Assembly (NCBI RefSeq): GCF_046097065.1
Contig: NZ_CP175563.1
Span: 434,001-498,000 of the forward strand
Reading direction: 5' to 3'
DNA length: 64,000 nt
Origin: Syntrophus buswellii
GTDB lineage: Bacteria > Desulfobacterota > Syntrophia > Syntrophales > Syntrophaceae
The notes below the pieces were generated by a model. The model saw only the letters and a list, made by a program, of their open reading frames with translations, was not told the origin of the DNA and ran no database searches. The position numbers and the translations under genes were made by a program. Below, one piece after another: positions 47,031 to 56,278 of this stretch (positions within the stretch are counted from its first letter, which is position 1; each line of letters begins with the position of its first letter).

Positions 47031-47954
47031 TCAAAGCGCTCTCTGCGTTGATGGCCCCTGTTCCGGTCCGCCCAGGGAAAAGGCCAGCCCGAAAAGAATC
47101 AGGGCCGTACCGGCGAACATAAAGGCATTGATGTCCTCGTGGAGCAGCAGGGCGGCCAGCACCGAGGCCAGTGCCGGTTTGATGAAAAACATCATGGACC
47201 CCTTCTGCGCCGGGATATTGAGAAACCCGAAGTAATAAAGAGCGTAGGCCAGGGCGGTGCCCGGCAGGGCAAGATAAAGCACGGGCAGCCAGGCATCCCC
47301 CAGGCGGGTCAGGGTGTCCGGTGTAAAGCGCAGCCAGGCCAGGGGCAGAAGAAACAGGCTTCCGAAAAGCGCGGAAAACCCCATCAGCACAACCGCCCCG
47401 TACCGCCCGACCACGCGCCGGGAAATGCAGATGCTCAAGGCAAAAAAGAATGCCGACAGGAGCATTTGACCGATGCCGACGAGGGAGGAGAGCGAAAGAG
47501 CCCCCGTTTCGCCGGCAAAGAGGCAAACCCCGGCAGCGCCCGTGGCCACGGCGATCCATTTGCGCCGATTCCAGGATTCCCCATTGACAAAACGCGCGAG
47601 GATCATGACAAAAACAGGGTTTATGCTGAAGACGACCGCACAGGAGGCGGCTTTGTCCATCGTCTGGATCGCGGTGTGAAACATCGATATGGCCAGGGAG
47701 ATTCCCAGCAGGCCGTTCAGGCAGAAGATCCCGTAATCCCCTGCCGCCAGCGGTTCGAGTCTCAGGCGAAGGACGGGAAAAGACCACACCAGAAGGACCG
47801 CGCCCGTGAGGAAGAAGCGCAGAAACGTCAGGATCAGGGGGTCCACCTGCGGTCCAATGAGTTTGCTGGCGATTTCCACGGTGCTGAAAAGAGCGACGGC
47901 GGCCAGAAGACTGAGCATTCCCAGCGCTTCGTCTCGGGAGGTAGCGATGTGCAT
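47031..47954 (-). CDS. EamA/DMT-family transporter
   Basis: A 307-residue inner-membrane protein with ten hydrophobic segments arranged as two EamA repeats (about 12-140 and 150-290). The frame is open 56 codons further upstream, but similarity begins just after the ATG at 47954, so I start there. An in-frame TTG immediately before is an alternative with better spacing from AGGAG. DMT proteins export or import small metabolites; the CoA-transferase genes downstream hint at an organic acid, as inference only. Confidence 0.8.
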   Translation of the reverse strand: MHIATSRDEALGMLSLLAAVALFSTVEIASKLIGPQVDPLILTFLRFFLTGAVLLVWSFPVLRLRLEPLAAGDYGIFCLNGLLGISLAISMFHTAIQTMDKAASCAVVFSINPVFVMILARFVNGESWNRRKWIAVATGAAGVCLFAGETGALSLSSLVGIGQMLLSAFFFALSICISRRVVGRYGAVVLMGFSALFGSLFLLPLAWLRFTPDTLTRLGDAWLPVLYLALPGTALAYALYYFGFLNIPAQKGSMMFFIKPALASVLAALLLHEDINAFMFAGTALILFGLAFSLGGPEQGPSTQRAL

Positions 47955-48227
47955 CAAAAACGATGGTCTCCTGCTTACGGGCAGAGCCGGAGAGGCTGTG
48001 CCCATCCGTTTTGGGTCCGGTAACGCCGGGCTGCCGTTTTTGTCCGGAAACGGGCGATGGCTTGACGGTTGCTCCGCACCGCATGATCCTTGCGCCTGAA
48101 CACCTGAGGCAGAATCTAGCACACCTTTCCCGGAAAATACAAATTCAAAGATCGCTTCTTGCCATCTCCACCGGTTTGAGGATAAAGAAAGAGAGAGATT
48201 GCGGAACGAAAAGCCAAGGAGTCCGAT

Positions 48228-49802
48228 ATGAGAGTATGCAGCGTTCGGGAAATGCGCGCCATGGATCGGTATGCCATTGAAAAGCTGGCCATTCCGGAAG
48301 AAATTCTGATGGAGAATGCGGGATTGGCGTCGGCGGCGGTTTTAAATCGTGAAATCGGAATCCCGGGGAGGAGATTTGCGGTTTTCTGCGGCGGAGGAAA
48401 CAACGGGGGCGACGGTTTTGTCGTGGCCAGGAAAATCCTGTCCGACGGGGGATCCGTCACGGTTTTCCTCCTTTCCGACCCGGAAAAATTTCAAGGAGCG
48501 GCCCGGACCAATCTGGAAATCATAAAGCGGCTGCCCCTGTCACTGGTGCGCCTGGATTCCCCGGAGCGGATCCGCGGCGATGTCGCCCATTGCCATGGCA
48601 TTGTGGACGCGATTCTGGGCACCGGACTGGACCGCCCTGTCGGGGGGCTCTTTAAAGAGGTGATCGAACGAATCAATGCCAGCGGCAAAAAAGTGCTCAG
48701 CCTGGATATCCCTTCCGGCGTGAACGGCGATACGGGTGAGATCCTGGGGGTCGCCGTTCGGGCCGATTACACGGTAACCTTCGGGCTTCCGAAAATCGGC
48801 AATCTCCTGTATCCCGGATTTGCCCGGGGAGGAAAACTCCATGTCTGCCATATCACCTTTCCCCCGGATCTGCAGACGGGAGAGTCGATCCGCGTCCGGA
48901 TCAACACACCGCCGCCTGTTCCGCCGCGTGATCCCGACGCGCACAAGGGGAGCATGGGGGAGGCCCTTTTTATTGCCGGTGCGGCAAACTATTTCGGGGC
49001 GCCCTGCTTTGCCGCCCTGTCCTTTCTCAAGGCGGGAGGGGGGTATTCCCGTTTGGCGGCACCGGCATCCATGATTCCCGCCATGGCCCAGCGAGGCGGA
49101 GAAATCGTTTTCGTCCCACAGAGGGAAACGGCGGCAGGCAGCCTGTCGGAGGAGAACTTCGAGGCCCTGCTTGCCCTTTCCTCCACGATGGACATGGTCG
49201 TCCTCGGTCCCGGCCTTTCTCTTGAAGGGGAAACCCAGGCCCTTGTCGGGAGGCTGGTCCGGGATATTCCTGTCCCCCTGCTCATCGACGGCGACGGCCT
49301 GACGGCGATTGCTTCCCGCCTCGAACAAATCCGGGCACGGAAGGCGCCGACGATTCTCACCCCCCACCTGGGGGAAATGGCGAGAATCTCCGGGAAGGGC
49401 ATTCCCGATATCCGGCGGAACCGGATTGGCGTTCTGCAGGAGACGGCGGCCGATCTCCGGGCCCTCATCGTTCTCAAAGGGGCCCATTCTCTCATCGGAA
49501 TGCCCGATGGACGGGTCTCTGTGAATCTCAGCGGGAACGCAGGAATGGCAACGGCGGGATCCGGGGATGTGCTGACGGGGACGATCGCGGCCATGTACGG
49601 TCAGGGGCTTCCCCTGGATGAGGCCGTCTGCAAGGGGGTTTTCATTCACGGACTGTCGGGGGACCTGGCGGCGGAAAGCCGGGGAGAAGATGGAATGACG
49701 GCTTCGGACATCCTCGAATTTCTGCCCGAGGCAAGAAGGGCGGACCGGGCGGGATTGCCGGAGCATCTGCGCCGCCGCTATGCAGGTCCTGAGGTGCTGT
49801 AA
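48228..49802 (+). CDS. nnr: Bifunctional NAD(P)H-hydrate epimerase and dehydratase
   Basis: A 524-residue repair enzyme. The N-terminal YjeF-type epimerase domain (about 1-215) has CGGGNNGGDGFVVARKI (about 46-62) and LSLDIPSGVNGDTG (about 157-170). The C-terminal ADP/ATP-dependent dehydratase domain (about 230-510) has FIAGAANYFGAP, TPHLGEMARI and NAGMATAGSGDVLTGTIAAM. It restores hydrated NADH and NADPH. It is monocistronic and converges on the polyprenyl synthase gene with a 14-bp gap. Confidence 0.95.
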   Translation: MRVCSVREMRAMDRYAIEKLAIPEEILMENAGLASAAVLNREIGIPGRRFAVFCGGGNNGGDGFVVARKILSDGGSVTVFLLSDPEKFQGAARTNLEIIKRLPLSLVRLDSPERIRGDVAHCHGIVDAILGTGLDRPVGGLFKEVIERINASGKKVLSLDIPSGVNGDTGEILGVAVRADYTVTFGLPKIGNLLYPGFARGGKLHVCHITFPPDLQTGESIRVRINTPPPVPPRDPDAHKGSMGEALFIAGAANYFGAPCFAALSFLKAGGGYSRLAAPASMIPAMAQRGGEIVFVPQRETAAGSLSEENFEALLALSSTMDMVVLGPGLSLEGETQALVGRLVRDIPVPLLIDGDGLTAIASRLEQIRARKAPTILTPHLGEMARISGKGIPDIRRNRIGVLQETAADLRALIVLKGAHSLIGMPDGRVSVNLSGNAGMATAGSGDVLTGTIAAMYGQGLPLDEAVCKGVFIHGLSGDLAAESRGEDGMTASDILEFLPEARRADRAGLPEHLRRRYAGPEVL

Positions 49803-49816
49803 GGATAAAAGGGATC

Positions 49817-50791
49817 TTAAAGGTTCCGTTTCAGGACGTATTCGGAAATGGCCAGCAGGGCTTCCTTTGCCGGCCCCTCCGGCATCCCGTCCAGAAACGC
49901 CCTTCCCTCGTCAATGAGGATTTCCGCCGAGCGAAGGGCGTCGGCAATGCCGCCGTATCGTGAAATCAGGGCCAGGATTTCCGCCACGGGTATTTCCTTT
50001 GCTTTTCTTTCCGCCAGGGCCTCTTCGATAAATTTCCGCTCTTCCGGTGTACAGCGCTTCAGGGTATAGATCAGGGGGAGGGTCATCTTCCCCTCGCCGA
50101 GGTCCTTGCCGATTTCCTTCCCGAATTCATCCTGGCTGGCGACATAGTCCAGGGTGTCGTCCGTAATCTGGAAGGCCGAGCCCAGGCGCAGGCCGAACTG
50201 CTTGAGCGCTTCGATCCGTTCGGTTCCGGCGCCGCCCAGATGGCCGCCCAGGGCGCAGGCCGCCGAGATGAGAATGGAGGTCTTTTTCTCGATGATCTTC
50301 CGGTACTCCTCTTCGGAAAGGTTCGCTTCGCCGCATTTGATCAGCTGAAAGACCTCCCCTTCCGACATGACGTTGGAGGTGTTCGAAATGAGCTGAATGA
50401 TCTCCATGGTTCCGTCTTTTGCCATGAGCTGGTAGGCCTTCGAATAGAGATAATCGCCCACCAGGACCGTGGCGGCGTTTCCCCAGATATTGTTGGCCGA
50501 GACCTTGCCGCGGCGGGTCTCCGCCTTGTCGATGACATCGTCATGGAACAGGCTCGCCGTATGGATGAACTCGATGACGGCGGAAAGGGTGTAGCAGCGC
50601 GTGCCCCGGTAGCCGAAGAGGTCGGCCGTTGCCAGAACCAGCAGGGGTCGGAAGCGCTTGCCGCCGCTGCCCAGCAGGTGGTTGACGATCTCCGGGATGA
50701 CGGATACTTCGGAACGAAGATGGGCCTCCATTTCCTCTTCGACGCGTTTCAGTTCCGAAGCGTAACGGGAAAAGACCTCCTGAATCTGCAT
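49817..50791 (-). CDS. Polyprenyl (octaprenyl-type) diphosphate synthase
   Basis: A 324-residue trans-isoprenyl diphosphate synthase that makes the side chain for menaquinone or ubiquinone. The first Asp-rich motif HDDVIDKAETRRG (about 87-99) and second DDTLDYVASQDEFGKEIGKD (about 214-233) are intact, as are GGKRFRPLL (about 43-51) and GEVFQLIKCGEANLSE. The start at the ATG at 50791 removes an unlikely 62-codon extension. Chain length is not predictable with confidence. Confidence 0.9.
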   Translation of the reverse strand: MQIQEVFSRYASELKRVEEEMEAHLRSEVSVIPEIVNHLLGSGGKRFRPLLVLATADLFGYRGTRCYTLSAVIEFIHTASLFHDDVIDKAETRRGKVSANNIWGNAATVLVGDYLYSKAYQLMAKDGTMEIIQLISNTSNVMSEGEVFQLIKCGEANLSEEEYRKIIEKKTSILISAACALGGHLGGAGTERIEALKQFGLRLGSAFQITDDTLDYVASQDEFGKEIGKDLGEGKMTLPLIYTLKRCTPEERKFIEEALAERKAKEIPVAEILALISRYGGIADALRSAEILIDEGRAFLDGMPEGPAKEALLAISEYVLKRNL

Positions 50792-51020
50792 GATAACTCC
50801 AGTCCTGTAACCGGCTGAACGGACCCGCTCCAGGGGATTGCCGGAAACGGAAAAATCAGCCGGATTGTTGATGTTATTCCACGATCTGATGCCCGGAAGC
50901 GATGGAAGCATTTTCGGGGACAATCGCAGAGTCGGCGGAACTATAGGAGATGCGGCCGGAAATGTCAATTCTTTCATCCCTCAAGAGAGGCCAATCCTGC
51001 TGGAAGAGCCGCATAAAAAA

Positions 51021-51045
51021 GGCAGGACCGCCAAGGGATCCTGCC
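51021..51045 (-). terminator. Terminator after the LamG PEP-CTERM gene
   Basis: A GGCAGGA/TCCTGCC stem (51021-51027 and 51039-51045) is followed on the minus strand by TTTTTTATG. It lies 38 bp past the stop at 51083. Confidence 0.75.
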
Positions 51046-51082
51046 CGATATTTCTAGAAGTAAACGCGATGGTTGTATCTGC

Positions 51083-51880
51083 TTATGCCTTCAGTTTTCT
51101 CCTGAGTCCGGCAATGACGGCAAGCCCCGGAGCAAGGAACAGAAGGCTGGCGGGAAGCGGAACGGCTGTGGCCGTGAAGTCTCGCTGGATATCGGAGATC
51201 CTGACCTCGTCGATCGTTCCCGGAGTCGCCCATGTCCAGGAGTCTGTCCCGATGAGGGCCGTTGTATAATTCGGGTTGCTGGGCGCCACGTTAGTGGGGT
51301 TGGTCCCTTTAAGAACACCGTCCACCCACACTTCTATACCCTTCGATCCCCATGTTCCCGCGAGATGGTGCCATCCGCCCACCAGGCTTTCCAGGGTCAT
51401 CTCACTGCTGGCGATATTCCAGCCCCCATTCCAGATCATGAACACCAGCTTGTCCGAGTAACTCCCATGCCTTCCAAGAAACCATCCATCGTCCCAATTG
51501 TTCCCATATTCTGTGCCGGAGCCCAGCACCACCATGTACGAAGGGGAACCGGTCAGATTCACCCATGCCTCGACGCTTCCCTGTGTATAGTCCTTCACAG
51601 GATTCTGATGCACATTGCCGAGGCGGACGTAGTCTCCGTTGCCGTCCAGTGCGAGACCGCTTCCGAATTTTCCGGAACCGGTGATCTGTGCGTTTCCATA
51701 AAGGACTCCGTCATGGTTGCCCACGCTGTCGGGAGTCACGCCCCCGGTCTCGGAGTCGAGGTGATAAAGGGCGACGGTGTTGGCGTCAACAGTATAGGGA
51801 ACCGTTAACAGCGCATTCCCGTTCGGCGCGGACATCAATAAAACGGCTGCTGCAAAAATGAATACAATGAATTTTCTCAT
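51083..51880 (-). CDS. LamG-domain PEP-CTERM secreted protein
   Basis: A 265-residue exported protein with a signal peptide (about 1-23, MSAPNGNA end). A single LamG/concanavalin-like domain (about 35-232) has YHLDSETGGVTPDSVGNHDG, GSVEAWVNLTG and GWHHLAGTWGSKGIEVWVDG. A sorting tail ATAVPLPASLLFLAPGLAV ends in RRKLKA. LamG domains commonly bind glycans. It is the fourth exosortase-type substrate in the window, 41 kb from the other three, and again has its own terminator. No exosortase gene is present here. Confidence 0.88.
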   Translation of the reverse strand: MRKFIVFIFAAAVLLMSAPNGNALLTVPYTVDANTVALYHLDSETGGVTPDSVGNHDGVLYGNAQITGSGKFGSGLALDGNGDYVRLGNVHQNPVKDYTQGSVEAWVNLTGSPSYMVVLGSGTEYGNNWDDGWFLGRHGSYSDKLVFMIWNGGWNIASSEMTLESLVGGWHHLAGTWGSKGIEVWVDGVLKGTNPTNVAPSNPNYTTALIGTDSWTWATPGTIDEVRISDIQRDFTATAVPLPASLLFLAPGLAVIAGLRRKLKA

Positions 51881-52216
51881 ACTCCCCTCCTGATAAGTTA
51901 TTGCTGTCCGGGCGGTGTCTGATGGGTCTCCTTGCCGGCAGCATCTTGAAGCCCTTCGATTTCCCTGCCGCTTGGTCTATGAAGAATTCGACATCCTCCT
52001 TTCCGATTTCCCGGTTCTGCCAGAGGGTGACAGATGAATGCACGAAAAGAACAAGAGCCGGCAATCTCTCTTAGGATCTGGAGCTTCACTGGGAAAATAA
52101 AAGTTCAGTAATAAAGATACAGGATACGGCCGTTTTCAGCAATCGGTCTTATCCTGATTTTTTACTTCTAAAATCCTTACGAATGAGCCCGTTGCGGATT
52201 CAAAATTATCCAGAGG
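51881..52216. other. Intergenic region upstream of the LamG gene
   Basis: Nothing was recognised beyond probable promoter sequence. Open frames here have no protein features. Confidence 0.4.
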
Positions 52217-53311
52217 TTAGTCTTCGCTGAAAATCCGGACATAGTTTCCGTATCCTTCCTTCTCCAGATCCTCTCTGGGGATAAAGCGCAGCGCGGCGGA
52301 ATTCATGCAGTAGCGCAAACCTGTCGGCCCGGGTCCATCGGGAAAAACATGACCCAGATGGGAATCGCCATGGCGGCTGCGGACCTCCGTGCGCCGGGAA
52401 AAGAGGCGGTTGTCATCCCGCTCCACGATATTGCCCGGCTCCAGAGGTCTGGTAAAGCTTGGCCACCCCGTTCCGGAATCATATTTGTCCCGGGAACTGA
52501 ACAGCGGTTCGCCGGAAACCACATCCACATAGATTCCCTCTCTCTTGTTATCCCAGTATTCATTACGAAAGGGAGGTTCCGTAGCTTCCTGCTGCGTGAC
52601 CTGGTACTGCAGGGGCGTCAGGATCTTTTTCAGGGTCGCCTCGCCGGGCTTGACACAGGCACGGCCATTGTTCGAGGGAACCGTGTCGGTTTCCCCGCCC
52701 CAGACTTTTTCCCGAAACCGGTCCCGGCCGGATCCGGAACGGTAGAGTTGATAGTGCAGCGGGTTCTTGCTGTCGTAGTCCTGGTGATAGCTCTCCGCTT
52801 CGTAGAACCGGGTAGCGGGAAGAATCTCTGTGGCCACCGGCCTGGCGAACTTCACCGACTGATCCAGGTCCTGTTTTGATCGTTCTGCCGCCTTCCTCTG
52901 ATCCTCGTCATGATAGAAAATAACACTCCGGTAATGGGGGCCGCGGTCAACGAACTGTCCTCCTCCATCCGTGGGGTCGATATGCCGCCAGAAGATATCA
53001 AGCAGCTGTTCATAGGAGATCTTCTCCGGATCATAGGCGATCTGAACAGCCTCAACATGGCCCGTTCTGCCGTAGGTTTCGTAGGTCGGGTTTTCTCCTG
53101 ACCCTCCGGTATATCCTGAGACAACCTGGATCACACCGGGCACCTTTTTAAAATCGCTCTGCACACACCAGAAACAGCCACCTGCAAAGGTGGCGATCCG
53201 GGTGCTGCGTTTCTGCTCTGTCATCGTGTTTGCTCCTTTCTGGGAAGGGGAATTGCCGTTGCAGCCGAACGTCAGGATCAGAATCAGAATGACTGAAAAT
53301 ATCTTTCGCAT
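52217..53311 (-). CDS. msrAB: Lipoprotein methionine sulfoxide reductase MsrA-MsrB fusion
   Basis: A 364-residue repair enzyme with both stereospecific activities. The start at the ATG at 53311 follows a GGAGG site and gives a lipoprotein signal ending LILILTFGC (lipid cysteine about 17). The MsrA domain (about 33-200) has the catalytic ATFAGGCFWCVQ. The MsrB domain (about 225-350) has SGTGWPSF, HLGHVFPDGP and RYCMNSAALRF with the catalytic cysteine. The paired zinc CxxC motifs of many MsrB proteins are absent. Membrane-linked export suggests repair of oxidised envelope proteins. Confidence 0.93.
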   Translation of the reverse strand: MRKIFSVILILILTFGCNGNSPSQKGANTMTEQKRSTRIATFAGGCFWCVQSDFKKVPGVIQVVSGYTGGSGENPTYETYGRTGHVEAVQIAYDPEKISYEQLLDIFWRHIDPTDGGGQFVDRGPHYRSVIFYHDEDQRKAAERSKQDLDQSVKFARPVATEILPATRFYEAESYHQDYDSKNPLHYQLYRSGSGRDRFREKVWGGETDTVPSNNGRACVKPGEATLKKILTPLQYQVTQQEATEPPFRNEYWDNKREGIYVDVVSGEPLFSSRDKYDSGTGWPSFTRPLEPGNIVERDDNRLFSRRTEVRSRHGDSHLGHVFPDGPGPTGLRYCMNSAALRFIPREDLEKEGYGNYVRIFSED

Positions 53312-53684
53312 GGTCGGCCTCCGGTTGTGTTCTGTTTTTCTTTTAGAATATAATGTAGTGACGATTTCCAGTTGATCAAGGGCGCATGAAAATTGCAATT
53401 TTCACATCGCTCTCGGAGAAGATGTCTCTCCTTACGGATTGAACGCGCCCCCTGACGATGTGACACAGCGAAGAGAGATGGGCCGCATCGGACAGGCCGT
53501 CTCATTCCAAGGGGTCGATCCTTCATCCCAATGGGTTGAATTTAATGAATCCTTTGTGAAACAGGGAAGCTCTGCTTGACTTGTTCCGCCGGGAGCTGAT
53601 AATAAGATCCGGTTTAATGATGTATGGAACGGATGTTGGACAGGGGAAGTCGTCAAAGAGTCCAACCGGATAGAGGCTTGATGT
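53312..53684. other. Divergent promoter region of msrAB and the mla operon
   Basis: It contains the candidate mla promoter at 53576-53603. Otherwise nothing was recognised. Confidence 0.45.
53576..53603 (+). promoter_or_regulatory. Candidate promoter of the mla operon
   Basis: TTGACT, a 16-nt spacer and GATAAT (or TAATAA with 18 nt) lie about 80 bp before mlaE. Confidence 0.5.
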
Positions 53685-54533
53685 ATGACGCTGTCTGCGA
53701 AGATACAGAAATCTTTTGAGAATGGGGAACCGCGGCGGCCGGGCAGGCTGCTGACCCTGCCCTTTGCGCTGCTGGGCAGTACGGCGCTTAACTGGGTAAA
53801 CCATGCAGGCGCTGCCGTGATCTTTCTGCTGCTGGCCATCATGAGGATCCCCCGTGCCCGCCAACTGGAGAAGGTGATTCAGCAGGTCTATTACATCGGG
53901 GCGAGATCCATGATGATCATCATGCTGGTCGGCCTTTTTACCGGCATGGTCCTGGGCCTTCAATCCTACCACGCCCTGGTCAAGGTCGGTGCGGAAGGGG
54001 CCCTAGGCACCCTCGTCGCCCTGTCGCTGATCCGGGAATTGGGACCCGTCCTGACCGCCATCATGATCACGGCCAGGGCCGGATCCGCCATTACCGCGGA
54101 AATCGGAATCCAGCGAATCTCCGAGCAGATTGACGCCCTCGACACCATGCACATCGATCCGCTGAGATACCTCGTCAGCCCGAGGATTGCAGCGGCCATT
54201 ATCAGCTTTCCCATTCTGACCACCCTTTTTGACCTGATCGGCATTCTGGGCAGTTACGTTTCCGGTGTCTGGATCATGGGCGCCAACGCCGGCACCTATT
54301 TTTATCGCGTGCAGTCCAGTGTGGAGATGAAGGATGTGACCGATGGGTTCGTCAAGGCGTTCGTCTTTGCGGTCATTGTCGCCACGGTCTGCTGCTATCA
54401 GGGCTATTTTGCCCATATGCGTTCGGAGAGCCGCGGGGCGAAAGCCGTCGGTCTGGCAACGACCTCGGCCGTCGTCCTCTCCTGTGTGCTGATCCTGGTA
54501 TCGGATTATGTGGTTACCTCCCTTCTGCTCTGA
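53685..54533 (+). CDS. mlaE: Phospholipid ABC transporter permease MlaE
   Basis: A 282-residue inner-membrane permease of the MlaE/YrbE family. The signature run REL...GPVLTAIMITARAGSAITAEIG (about 115-143) is present, as is MHIDPLRYLVSPRIAA. Its N-terminus is longer than in E. coli MlaE by about 20 residues. It is first of the five-gene order mlaE-F-D-C-A, which together move phospholipids between the two membranes. It starts the operon; mlaF follows after 2 bp. Confidence 0.93.
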   Translation: MTLSAKIQKSFENGEPRRPGRLLTLPFALLGSTALNWVNHAGAAVIFLLLAIMRIPRARQLEKVIQQVYYIGARSMMIIMLVGLFTGMVLGLQSYHALVKVGAEGALGTLVALSLIRELGPVLTAIMITARAGSAITAEIGIQRISEQIDALDTMHIDPLRYLVSPRIAAAIISFPILTTLFDLIGILGSYVSGVWIMGANAGTYFYRVQSSVEMKDVTDGFVKAFVFAVIVATVCCYQGYFAHMRSESRGAKAVGLATTSAVVLSCVLILVSDYVVTSLLL

Positions 54534-54535
54534 GG

Positions 54536-55783
54536 TTGATGATGGATAATCCACTGATCGAATTTCGGGACGTGACGAAGCGTTTCGGATCCCTCACCGT
54601 CCTGGAAAAGGTCAATCTGAAAATTTATGAGGGGGAGGTCACGACCATCATCGGTTTGAGCGGTGGCGGCAAGAGCGTCCTTCTCAAGCATATCATCGGT
54701 CTGCTTCAACCGGATGAAGGGAGCATCCTGTTCCGGGGGCAGCCCCTGGACCAGATGAGCAAAAAGGAACGGTATGCCGCTCTGGGCCGGATGAGCTACA
54801 TGTTTCAGGACAACGCGCTCTTTGATTCCATGACCGTCTATGACAATATCGCTCTGCCCCTTCGGGAAACGACGAGGCTCAAAAAAGCGGAAATCGACCG
54901 CAGGGTCAGGGCCCGGATCGAGCAGACGGAGCTGATCGACGCGATGTACAAATATCCCTCCGAACTTTCCGGGGGCATGCAGAAGCGGGCGGCCCTGGCG
55001 CGGGCCCTGGTCATCGATCCCCAGATCGTCCTCTTCGATGAACCGACGTCCGGACAGGACCCGGTGCGGAAAAATGCCATCCTGAGCATGATCGCCCAGT
55101 ATCAGAGAAAATTCGGGTTTACCGCGGTCCTGGTCAGCCACGAGATTCCCGACGTCTACTTCATCTCCAATCGAATCCTGGCCCTGTACAACCGGACCAT
55201 TGTCTTTCAGGGAACCGTTGAGGAGCTGGAGGATTTTGACCATCCCTTCAAGGATGAGGTCATACGCAGTCTTGAGGGCCTGCAGCAGGAACTGACGGGG
55301 CTGCGCTCCAAGCGGCAGTTCAAGATTCAGTATCATGCAAGCATGAAAGGGGGCGCTCTGGGGGAAAGCTTCACCATCATCATCTTTACCCTGGAGGGGC
55401 TGGATTCCGTCATCAGCAACCTGGGACACGATGCGGCACAGAAGGCGATCCACAGCACCGGGCTGTTCATCGATAAGCACTTTGGTCCCATCGGCGGTTT
55501 TTCCACCCGGGTCAATGCTCAACAGTTCGTGACCATGCTCCCCTATTCGGATCAGACCGAAGCGGATGCCCTCATGGTTGATTTTATTAATGAATTCCAG
55601 GAAGAAGGGATCCGGGGCATCCAGGGCGAGGCCGTCGGCAAAATGGGTGATGGGTGTGTTGAACTGGTTGTTCTTGCCGGAATGGCCCAGGGCAACCTGC
55701 TGGAAAAAATTGAGTCTGTCATTGAGTGCGCAAGAGACCGGCAGAAAGAAATCGGCCGCATAACGTGCGACACGCAGGAGTAA
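54536..55783 (+). CDS. mlaF: MlaF ATPase with fused degenerate GGDEF domain
   Basis: This protein of about 415 residues is much longer than MlaF (usually about 260-270). The first 250 residues are a complete ABC ATPase: Walker A GLSGGGKS (39-46), signature LSGGMQKR (143-150), Walker B IVLFDEPT (163-170), H-loop SHE (200-202). Residues about 251-400 follow the layout of a diguanylate cyclase. ELTGLRSKRQF stands for LTGLPNRRxF, TLEGLDSVISNLGHDAAQ for DLDGFKxINDxxGHxxGD, and TRVNAQQFVTMLP for ARxGGDEFxxLLP. The catalytic GGDEF and metal-binding residues are lost. It is probably a signalling or dimerisation module without cyclase activity. Next gene: mlaD. Confidence 0.88.
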   Translation: MMMDNPLIEFRDVTKRFGSLTVLEKVNLKIYEGEVTTIIGLSGGGKSVLLKHIIGLLQPDEGSILFRGQPLDQMSKKERYAALGRMSYMFQDNALFDSMTVYDNIALPLRETTRLKKAEIDRRVRARIEQTELIDAMYKYPSELSGGMQKRAALARALVIDPQIVLFDEPTSGQDPVRKNAILSMIAQYQRKFGFTAVLVSHEIPDVYFISNRILALYNRTIVFQGTVEELEDFDHPFKDEVIRSLEGLQQELTGLRSKRQFKIQYHASMKGGALGESFTIIIFTLEGLDSVISNLGHDAAQKAIHSTGLFIDKHFGPIGGFSTRVNAQQFVTMLPYSDQTEADALMVDFINEFQEEGIRGIQGEAVGKMGDGCVELVVLAGMAQGNLLEKIESVIECARDRQKEIGRITCDTQE

Positions 55784-55787
55784 AGCC

Positions 55788-56258
55788 ATGAAAAAATATG
55801 CCATGGAAACGACCGTGGGTATCTTTATTGTTTTCGGATTGATTCTGATCGGTTACATGACCGTGAAGCTCGGGCATGTCTCCCTGTTCGGCGATGACAC
55901 CTATAGGCTTATTGCCCGCTTTACCTCCGTCTCCGGTTTGAGGGCCGGCAGCACCGTGGATATGATGGGCATCGAAATCGGCAGGGTGGAAAGGCTTTTC
56001 ATAGACCAGAAGGACCTGAGAGCGGTTGTGGAGATGAAGATCAAAAAGGACATCAAGATTTATGACGATGCCATCGCTTCGATTAAGACGGAGGGATTGA
56101 TCGGAGACAAGTATCTCAGCATCGATCCGGGAGGAGGGGGCGAACTCCTGCGCCCGGGTGGGGCGATCATTGAGACGCATCCGGCATTGGATATCGAAAG
56201 CCTCATCGGCAAATATGCCTTCGGTGAGATCAAAAAAGAGACAGACAGCGCTGAATAG
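55788..56258 (+). CDS. mlaD: MlaD, MCE-domain substrate-binding protein
   Basis: A 156-residue membrane-anchored protein with one N-terminal helix (about 7-27). A single MCE domain (about 38-117) has YRLIARFTSVSGLRAGSTVDM, GIEIGRVERL and IKTEGLIGDKYLSIDPGG. MCE proteins form a hexameric ring that holds lipids between MlaFE and MlaC. The length is close to the E. coli protein. It begins 4 bp after mlaF. Confidence 0.93.
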   Translation: MKKYAMETTVGIFIVFGLILIGYMTVKLGHVSLFGDDTYRLIARFTSVSGLRAGSTVDMMGIEIGRVERLFIDQKDLRAVVEMKIKKDIKIYDDAIASIKTEGLIGDKYLSIDPGGGGELLRPGGAIIETHPALDIESLIGKYAFGEIKKETDSAE

Positions 56259-56278
56259 GAGACAGAAAAGGATTCGCC

